Assembly (NCBI GenBank): GCA_017614625.1
Contig: JAGABK010000019.1
Coordinates: forward strand, 1 to 11,121
DNA: 11,121 nt
Reading direction: 5' to 3'
From: Spirochaetales bacterium
GTDB lineage: Bacteria; Spirochaetota; Spirochaetia; Sphaerochaetales; Sphaerochaetaceae
Below are positions 1-4,887 of the stretch, one piece after another. The position numbers were made by a program, and so were the translations under genes. Positions within the stretch are counted from its first letter, which is position 1, and every line of letters begins with the position of its first letter. The notes under the pieces were generated by a model. That model ran no database searches. It was not told the origin of the DNA and saw nothing but the letters and a program-made list of their open reading frames with translations.

Positions 1-703
1 TATCTGTAAGCAGGACAAGGACTTTCTTGCCTTCGAGGGCAAAGCGCTCGCCTACTGCCAGGGACATGTCGGGAATCATCGTGCACTCGACGGTCGGGTC
101 GGATGCGGTATGGATGAACATGATTGTCCTGCTCATGGCGCCGCTCTTCTCTAGCGTGTCGCGGAAGAACAGGTAGTCGTCGTATTTCAGTCCCATGCCG
201 CCCAGGATGATCAGGTCGACCTCGGCTTGCATGGCGATCCTGGCCAGAAGCTCGTTGTAGGGCTCTCCGGAGACGGAGAAGATCGGCAGCTTCTGGGACT
301 CGACCAGGGTGTTGAAGACATCGATCATCGGGATACCGGTGCGGATGAGGTTCTTGGGGACGATTCTCCTTGCCGGGTTGACGGAGGGACCGCCGATCTC
401 GACCATGTTCTCGTCCAGCTCGGGACCGTTGTCACGGGGCTTTCCTGAGCCGTCGAAGACACGTCCGAGGAGGTTCTCGGAGTAGCTGACCCTCATGGGG
501 ATGCCGAGGAACCTGACCGGGTCGTTCGTCCTGACGCCCTGGGCGCCCGCGAAGACCTGGAGGCTCACGAGGTCGCCGTCGAGCTTGATGACGTTGGCGT
601 AGCTCTTTCCGACCATGGCGAGGTCGTTGTACTTGACTCCCGTCGCCCTTACGGTGATGACGTTTCCGACTATGGATTCAATCTTCGTATAGACCTTGTT
701 CAT
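1..703 (-). CDS. atpB: V-type ATPase subunit B, N-terminal part (runs off left edge)
   Basis: This is the non-catalytic nucleotide-binding subunit of the V1 head, which alternates with subunit A in the A3B3 ring. My translation from the ATG at 701-703 gives 234 codons, about the first half of the roughly 430-residue family length. The beta-barrel start (MNKVYTKIESIVGNVITV) and the segment LIRTGIPMIDVFNTLVESQK match B subunits. The place where a Walker A loop would sit reads SVSGEPYNELLARIAMQ and lacks the GKT lysine and threonine, as expected for the non-catalytic subunit. The GGMGLKYDDYLFF and MPDM-type segments that follow are also typical. The start lies one base after the stop codon of the A gene, so the two are probably translationally coupled. 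The C-terminal half and any later operon genes (D, I and K are expected) are outside the window. Confidence 0.95.
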   Translation of the reverse strand, partial: MNKVYTKIESIVGNVITVRATGVKYNDLAMVGKSYANVIKLDGDLVSLQVFAGAQGVRTNDPVRFLGIPMRVSYSENLLGRVFDGSGKPRDNGPELDENMVEIGGPSVNPARRIVPKNLIRTGIPMIDVFNTLVESQKLPIFSVSGEPYNELLARIAMQAEVDLIILGGMGLKYDDYLFFRDTLEKSGAMSRTIMFIHTASDPTVECTMIPDMSLAVGERFALEGKKVLVLLTD

Positions 704-704
704 C

Positions 705-2438
705 TCAACCCTCCTTAGCCTTCGAGAGGTAGAGATCGTTTATCTCTTTCTCATACGTGGAATAACGCTCGTCGGTGTCGAGCACGCTGTTCCAGTCGAG
801 GAACTTCTGCCTCAGCTCGTTGAAGAAGGCTCTGACATCCTTCTTGCTGGGAATGTCGTACTTGGCCATGATGACCTTGTACAGCAGGTCGAACTCCTTC
901 TGCTGCCTCTCGGGCGGGACGGCGGCGTCGACCAGGTCGAACGAGTTCTGCTGCAGATAGACTGCGTCGAGGAGCTCGCCCTTCTGGTACTCGATGTAAT
1001 CCTCGACCGAGGTTCCCTCTTCTCCGACGACCTTCATCATCTGGTTGATCTCGTTGGAGCGGAACAGCACGTCGCGGGCGTTGTCGACCAGCTTCTGGTC
1101 GATGATTCCCCTGTACTTGGACCAGGAGTCCAGCGGGTTGATGGCGGGATACTTTCTGGCGTCCGAGCGCTCACGCGAAAGACCGTGGAAGGCTCCGACG
1201 ACCTTGAGCGTGGCCTGCGTGACAGGTTCCTCGAAGTTTCCGCCGGCGGGGCTGACCGTTCCGCCGATTGTGACCGAACCGATGCTTCCGTCGTGCAGCC
1301 TGACCTTTCCGGCCCTTTCGTAGAAAGCGGCGATGACCGACTCGAGGTATGCCGGGAAGGCTTCCTCGCCCGGGATTTCCTCAAGACGTCCGCTCATCTC
1401 TCTCATGGCCTGGGCCCAGCGGCTGGTGGAATCGGCCAGCAGCAGGACGTTCAGTCCCATCTGCCTGTAGTACTCGGCCATGGTGATCGCGGTGTAGACC
1501 GAAGCTTCACGGGCGGCGACCGGCATGGACGACGTGTTGCATATGATGATGGTCCTTTCCATCAGCGAGCGTCCCGTCTTGGGGTCGGTCAGCTCGGGGA
1601 ATTCCTTGAGGATCTCGACGACCTCTCCGGCACGCTCTCCGCAGGCGGCGATGATGACGATGTCGACGTCGGCGTTGCGGCTCTCCATGTGCTGGAGGAC
1701 TGTCTTTCCGGCTCCGAAGGGTCCGGGAACGCAGAACGTTCCGCCCTTGGCGACCGGCAGGAATGTATCGATGATCCTGATCTTCATGATCAGTGTCTCG
1801 TCGGGTCTGAGGCGCTCGTCGTAGCAGCCGACGGCCCTCTTGACCGGCCAGCTGAAGACCATGGAGAGCTTCTTCTCCTCACCGTCCGGGCTTACGACCG
1901 TTGCCACGGTGTCCCTGACGTTGTAGGTGCCCTTCTCCGCTATCGAGGCGATCTTCCAACCGATGTCCTCGAAGCCGAACGGCAGCATGATCTTGTGCGT
2001 GAAGATTCCCTCGGGAACAGTTCCGAAGGCATCGCCCGGATGAAGGACATCGCCGACCTTGCATACAGGAGTGAACTCCCAGTCCCTGTTGGGGATGGGA
2101 TCGAGGTAGACTCCCCTCTGGAGGAAGAACCCGCACTGCTGCGCGAGCGAGGGAAGCGGATTCTGAAGTCCGTCGTAGATCTGGGTGAGAAGTCCGGGGC
2201 CGAGCTCGACGCTCATCAGCTCTCCGGAGAACTCCACCTCGTCGCCGACCTGGATTCCGTTCGTCATCTCGTAGACCTGCATGCTGGCCTTGCTTCCGTT
2301 GATCCTGATGACCTCTCCCTTGAGCCTCGTTCCGCCGGTGTGGACGTAAGCGACCTCGTTCTTGGAGATGGCGCCATCAAAATTGACGGTGACAAGGTTT
2401 CCGTTTACACCTGCCACATGTCCGATGTTTTTTGCCAT
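705..2438 (-). CDS. atpA: V-type ATPase catalytic subunit A
   Basis: This is the catalytic subunit of the V1 sector, which hydrolyses or makes ATP coupled to H+ or Na+ transport. It has 577 residues, close to the usual 580-600. In order it shows the N-terminal beta-barrel (about 1-70), the bulge region typical of A subunits (about 110-190), the Walker A loop GPFGAGKTV at 239-247 with K245 and T246, the glutamate of the GER motif at E268, and the Walker B and arginine-bearing stretch LLLADSTSRWAQAMREMSGR at 332-351. Two motifs differ from the archaeal and eukaryotic form: GERAGEV where GERGNE is common, and PAINPLDSWSKY at 431-442 where PS(I/V)NWLxSYS is common. I recall both as typical of the spirochaete and chlamydia branch. 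A GGAG ribosome binding site lies 7 bases before the ATG. It sits third in the operon, 42 bases after the DUF2764 gene. Confidence 0.97.
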   Translation of the reverse strand: MAKNIGHVAGVNGNLVTVNFDGAISKNEVAYVHTGGTRLKGEVIRINGSKASMQVYEMTNGIQVGDEVEFSGELMSVELGPGLLTQIYDGLQNPLPSLAQQCGFFLQRGVYLDPIPNRDWEFTPVCKVGDVLHPGDAFGTVPEGIFTHKIMLPFGFEDIGWKIASIAEKGTYNVRDTVATVVSPDGEEKKLSMVFSWPVKRAVGCYDERLRPDETLIMKIRIIDTFLPVAKGGTFCVPGPFGAGKTVLQHMESRNADVDIVIIAACGERAGEVVEILKEFPELTDPKTGRSLMERTIIICNTSSMPVAAREASVYTAITMAEYYRQMGLNVLLLADSTSRWAQAMREMSGRLEEIPGEEAFPAYLESVIAAFYERAGKVRLHDGSIGSVTIGGTVSPAGGNFEEPVTQATLKVVGAFHGLSRERSDARKYPAINPLDSWSKYRGIIDQKLVDNARDVLFRSNEINQMMKVVGEEGTSVEDYIEYQKGELLDAVYLQQNSFDLVDAAVPPERQQKEFDLLYKVIMAKYDIPSKKDVRAFFNELRQKFLDWNSVLDTDERYSTYEKEINDLYLSKAKEG

Positions 2439-2462
2439 AAATCAACTCCGTTTATCAGTAAA

Positions 2463-2481
2463 ACGACAGGATTCCTGCCGT
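2463..2481 (-). promoter_or_regulatory. Intercistronic hairpin before atpA
   Basis: Read on the minus strand, ACGGCAGG and CCTGTCGT can pair across a three-base loop, giving 8 pairs including one G-U. The sequence then runs into only three or four T. The stem reaches the last base of the stop codon of the DUF2764 gene. It is too weak in T residues to be a clear terminator. It may act as an RNA processing or stability element between the stator genes and the head genes; this is inference. Confidence 0.4.
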
Positions 2482-3014
2482 CATTCCATTCTTATGTCTC
2501 TCTGGACTATGTCAAAGAGCCTCTTGTACTCCCCGTTGCCCTTCTCGACGGTGAACAGGTCCTTCCTGATGAGGATCCTGAGCTCCAGCGCGTATGCCAG
2601 CATGGCGGCCTTGGTGAAGGGGTCGTATCCCTTCTCGGTCTCCAGCCACTCGTACTGGTATGCCAGCAGGAGCATCTCCGCCTCAAGCGGGTTCTTCGCG
2701 TTTATGACGGCGTTGGAGATCTTCTCTTCGCCGTAGCCGAGGAACACCGCGCCGCCTTCCGACGGACGGCCGAGCTTCTGCCTGCGCTGCGCGTTGACCG
2801 CCTCGGAAACGGAGGCGTTCATGTCCGCCCACTTTCTGAGGAACGGGTCGCTGATTCCCCCGTAGGAACCTGTCGAGACCGCTTCAAGCAGCTTGTAGTC
2901 GGACGCGCTTACGGCGCCTCTGGCCGAGGACATGAAGGCATCCCAGCTTATCGGCGCGTTGGCCGAGTACCTGAGCATGGGAAGGCTTGATAGAAAGAAA
3001 TACCTGGAAGGCAA
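2481..3014 (-). CDS. V-ATPase-associated DUF2764 family protein, TTG start
   Basis: A 177-residue protein encoded between subunits E and A, the place where spirochaete, chlamydial and Bacteroidetes V-ATPase operons carry a DUF2764-type gene. The start SRYFFLSSLPML resembles the family's YYYLxASLPxL opening. The segment NPLEAEMLLLAYQYEWLE (108-125) and the late AYALELRILIR helix also look family-typical. It is predicted to be soluble and mostly helical. It has been proposed as a C-like or central-stalk-like subunit because these operons lack an obvious subunit C gene, but I know of no firm role. The start is a TTG: GAGGAGG lies 5 bases upstream, this ribosome binding site overlaps the stop of subunit E, and no equally placed ATG exists. 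The next in-frame ATG would remove the conserved start. Confidence 0.8.
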   Translation of the reverse strand: MPSRYFFLSSLPMLRYSANAPISWDAFMSSARGAVSASDYKLLEAVSTGSYGGISDPFLRKWADMNASVSEAVNAQRRQKLGRPSEGGAVFLGYGEEKISNAVINAKNPLEAEMLLLAYQYEWLETEKGYDPFTKAAMLAYALELRILIRKDLFTVEKGNGEYKRLFDIVQRDIRME

Positions 3015-3024
3015 GGTCCCCTCC

Positions 3025-3567
3025 TCAGATCTTCATCTCGCCGAGGAACGGCTTCAGAAGAGCGGCGATCTCGGCATCCGAAAGATCGAAGAAACCGGAA
3101 CCGTCCTTGCTTACCAGACGCATGACGTTTCCTTTGACGGGGCGGATCTCAAGACCCTTCTTGAGCTCTGCCGCGAGGGCGCCCTTGAGCGAAGCCTTCG
3201 CCTCGCCGATCTCGACGGCGTATGCCGCGGGATCCTCTCCGTTGAGCGCTGCAAGGATCAGCTTTGCCAGACTCTCGTCCGAAAGACCGGCGGAAACCTT
3301 CTCGGCCATGATCCTGCCGAGCATGTTCTCAAGCTCCTTCTTGACCGAAAGGACCGCATCGCGCTCCGCCTGCTTGATGAGGGCCTTGGTGCTCTCGATC
3401 TCGCGCTCGGCGTTCTCGATGTTCTTCGCGGCCTCCGCCTTCGACGCGGCTACGATCTCCTGGGCCTGGACCTTCGCGGCGGCGACAATCTCATCCGCCT
3501 GCTTCCTGGCTTCCTCGATTCCGTCCTTCTTAATCGACTGGACCAAATCCTGAATCTGAATTTCCAT
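3025..3567 (-). CDS. atpE: V-type ATPase subunit E (peripheral stalk)
   Basis: A 180-residue stator subunit that links the V1 head to the membrane sector. Residues about 10-80 are a charged, alanine-rich helix with heptad character (for example KKDGIEEARKQADEIVAAAK), as expected for the long coiled coil of E subunits. Residues about 90-180 form the smaller alpha/beta C-terminal domain. Length is close to the family norm of 180-200. It is the first gene of the operon. AAGGA lies about 13 bases before the ATG, a slightly long spacing. Its stop codon is 10 bases from the TTG start of the DUF2764 gene. A consensus -10 box lies 38 bases upstream of the start codon. The family is weakly conserved in sequence, so the assignment rests on the coiled coil plus operon position. 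Confidence 0.9.
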   Translation of the reverse strand: MEIQIQDLVQSIKKDGIEEARKQADEIVAAAKVQAQEIVAASKAEAAKNIENAEREIESTKALIKQAERDAVLSVKKELENMLGRIMAEKVSAGLSDESLAKLILAALNGEDPAAYAVEIGEAKASLKGALAAELKKGLEIRPVKGNVMRLVSKDGSGFFDLSDAEIAALLKPFLGEMKI

Positions 3568-3604
3568 TATGAACCATCCTTGGAATAATCTGTCAGTAGT
3601 TTAT

Positions 3605-3633
3605 ATTATAGGGCGCCAGCACGGCAACACGAT
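3605..3633 (-). promoter_or_regulatory. Putative promoter of the V-ATPase operon
   Basis: On the minus strand a perfect TATAAT lies at 3610-3605. The hexamer at the usual 17-base distance (3633-3628, ATCGTG) is a poor -35 match. Transcription would start near 3598, leaving a leader of about 30 bases before the ATG of subunit E. The -10 is convincing and the -35 is not; an activator or a different sigma factor could be involved. Confidence 0.5.
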
Positions 3634-3671
3634 TTTCCCCCGATATTCACTAAAATTGCACGGTCTTTCCA

Positions 3672-3700
3672 TTGACATTTCACTCCCCGTGTTGTAATTT
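3672..3700 (+). promoter_or_regulatory. Putative promoter of the nucleoside phosphorylase gene
   Basis: A perfect TTGACA lies at 3672-3677 and TAATTT at 3695-3700, 17 bases apart. TGTAAT at 3693-3698 with a 15-base spacer is an alternative -10. Transcription would start near 3706, about 108 bases before the start codon. Two ATTTCAC direct repeats, exactly 20 bases apart, sit within this promoter. Confidence 0.6.
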
Positions 3701-3762
3701 CACATTATCAAGGCTGATGCCGTCGGCACCGTTCTTGTGAAAGCAAATTTTTTTAATGCCTT

Positions 3763-3802
3763 AACGCCATCGGCTGGTCGCCAACTGATGGCGTTTTTGT
3801 TT
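3763..3802 (+). terminator. Leader terminator (candidate attenuator) before the phosphorylase gene
   Basis: AACGCCATC (3763-3771) and GATGGCGTT (3787-3795) form a perfect 9-base-pair stem around a 15-base loop, followed by TTTTTGTTT, the pattern of an intrinsic terminator. It lies downstream of the only good promoter and ends at the ribosome binding site (GGGAGG, 3803-3808), so the gene cannot be read unless this terminator is bypassed. The opposite strand has no T run after the stem. An upstream segment (3712-3722) can pair with the ascending arm (3765-3775) at 10 of 11 positions, two of them G-U, which would prevent the terminator from forming. Confidence 0.65.
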
Positions 3803-3813
3803 GGGAGGTCGGC

Positions 3814-4605
3814 ATGTCGGACTATATGAACGGAACTGGAATCCAGTACCATATCAGGACCAAGAAAGGCGATGTCGGACGCTATGTCATCATGCCCGGA
3901 GACCCCAAGAGGGTCCCCTTGATCGCCAGTTTCCTCGAGGACGCAGTTCAGGTCGCCGACAGCCGCGAGTTCAACACCTACACCGGATATATAGGCAACA
4001 CCAAGGTCAGCGTCACATCCACCGGAATCGGAGGCCCGTCCGCGGCCATCGCCATGGAGGAGCTGGTCAAGTGCGGAGCCGACACCTTCCTCAGGGTCGG
4101 AACCTGCGGAGGAATCGCCCTCCCCGTCATCGGAGGCGATGCGGTCATAGCAACCGGAGCCGTCAGGATGGAGGGAACCAGCCGCGAGTACGCGCCCATC
4201 GAGTTCCCCGCGGTCGCCAACTACGAGGTCGTCACGGCGCTGCAGCACACCTGCAAGAAGATGAACCTGCGCCACCACATGGGAATCGTCCAGTGCAAGG
4301 ATTCCTTCTACGGACAGCACAACCCGGACATCATCCCCGTCAGCTACACGCTCAAGACCAACTGGGAGGCCTGGAAGAGACTGGGCGTCCTGGCCTCGGA
4401 GATGGAGAGCGCGGCGCTGTTCACTGTCGCCAGCTACCTCAACGTCAGGTGCGGATCGGTCTTCCTCGTCGTCGGAAACCAGGAGCGCGAGCTTCTGGGC
4501 ATGGACAACCCCATGGTCCACGACACGACGGTGGTCTGCAAGCTGGCCGTCGAGACCATAAGGAACCTCATCGAGCACGATCTGAGGAAAAAGGATTTCG
4601 TCTGA
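3814..4605 (+). CDS. udp: Uridine phosphorylase-like nucleoside phosphorylase
   Basis: A 263-residue cytosolic enzyme of the NP-I nucleoside phosphorylase family. It is predicted to convert uridine plus phosphate to uracil plus ribose-1-phosphate in pyrimidine salvage. Visible features are the phosphate-site motif PGDPKR (28-33), STGIGGPS (69-76), the FLRVGTCGG segment (92-100) with R94 and T97 equivalent to phosphate-binding R91 and T94 of E. coli Udp, and EMESA (196-200), where M197 and E198 hold the ribose. The uracil-binding loop reads FYGQHNPD (165-172): the glutamine is kept, but the arginine of the E. coli QER motif is not in the same place. I recall QHxPxxxPV as common in uridine phosphorylases of Firmicutes, so uridine specificity is likely but not certain. 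A purine or broader specificity remains possible. GGGAGG lies 5 bases before the ATG. It is a single-gene unit on the plus strand, bounded by terminators. Confidence 0.85.
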   Translation: MSDYMNGTGIQYHIRTKKGDVGRYVIMPGDPKRVPLIASFLEDAVQVADSREFNTYTGYIGNTKVSVTSTGIGGPSAAIAMEELVKCGADTFLRVGTCGGIALPVIGGDAVIATGAVRMEGTSREYAPIEFPAVANYEVVTALQHTCKKMNLRHHMGIVQCKDSFYGQHNPDIIPVSYTLKTNWEAWKRLGVLASEMESAALFTVASYLNVRCGSVFLVVGNQERELLGMDNPMVHDTTVVCKLAVETIRNLIEHDLRKKDFV

Positions 4606-4617
4606 TTTTCAAAGAAA

Positions 4618-4640
4618 GGACCTCTCAGTCGTAGAGGTCC
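4618..4640. terminator. Bidirectional intrinsic terminator
   Basis: GGACCTCT (4618-4625) and AGAGGTCC (4633-4640) form a perfect 8-base-pair stem with a 7-base loop. On the plus strand it is followed by ATTTTTTT, ending the phosphorylase transcript 13 bases after its stop codon. On the minus strand it is followed by TTTCTTTGAAAA, ending the six-gene operon. The stop codon and the last codons of the GIY-YIG-like gene lie inside this structure. Confidence 0.85.
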
Positions 4641-4879
4641 ATTTTTTTCTTCATGTTCTCCAGTTCACCTGCGTCTTCCGTCAGCATGACGGTGTCGAAC
4701 CTGAACACCTCGAGACCCGTCTCGGTGTAGTCCTTCTGCAGGGACCTGCAGGGGTGCATGCCCAGGTCCAGCTTGAAGCGCATGTCCACACAGTCTTTCT
4801 TAATATCCTGCGAGAAAAAGAGATAGACCTTGTCGGTCTTGAGATTCCTCAGTGCCACGATGCCCGACTGCTTCTCCAT
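4625..4879 (-). CDS. Small GIY-YIG-like protein, catalytic residues degenerate
   Basis: An 84-residue protein, last gene of the operon, starting 8 bases after mutS2. Its layout follows a short GIY-YIG fold: SGIVALRNLKTDKVYLF (5-21) aligns with GIY...YIG; then come SQDIKKD (23-29), RFKLDLGMHP (34-43), LQKD (47-50) and F59-R60-F61. The first GIY tyrosine is valine (V8), YIG reads YLF, and no clear catalytic glutamate is present in the C-terminal part, so nuclease activity is doubtful. It resembles small proteins in Firmicutes annotated as GIY-YIG nuclease family (GIVxLxxKxTGxxFLGxSKD followed by RxKLxMGxHPNxxLQ); this is from memory and was not searched. The upstream GGGGGC stretch is a weak ribosome binding site, and coupling to mutS2 translation is likely. 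Codons 76-84 (MKKKMDLYD) are written by the terminator's T run and stem. Confidence 0.65.
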   Translation of the reverse strand: MEKQSGIVALRNLKTDKVYLFFSQDIKKDCVDMRFKLDLGMHPCRSLQKDYTETGLEVFRFDTVMLTEDAGELENMKKKMDLYD

Positions 4880-4887
4880 GACGCCCC

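Noticed and set aside
696..2990. A 764-residue open frame on the plus strand opposite the V-ATPase genes
   Set aside because: It is antisense to atpA and the DUF2764 gene, has no recognisable domain, and is explained by the GC-rich codon use of the real genes, which keeps the opposite frame open.
3700..4578. A 292-residue open frame on the minus strand across the phosphorylase gene
   Set aside because: It is antisense to a well-supported enzyme gene and would begin inside it; composition is that of a shadow frame.
3801..4634. A 277-residue plus-strand frame overlapping the phosphorylase gene
   Set aside because: It is an arginine, glycine and histidine-rich frame-shifted reading of the same DNA and contains no domain.
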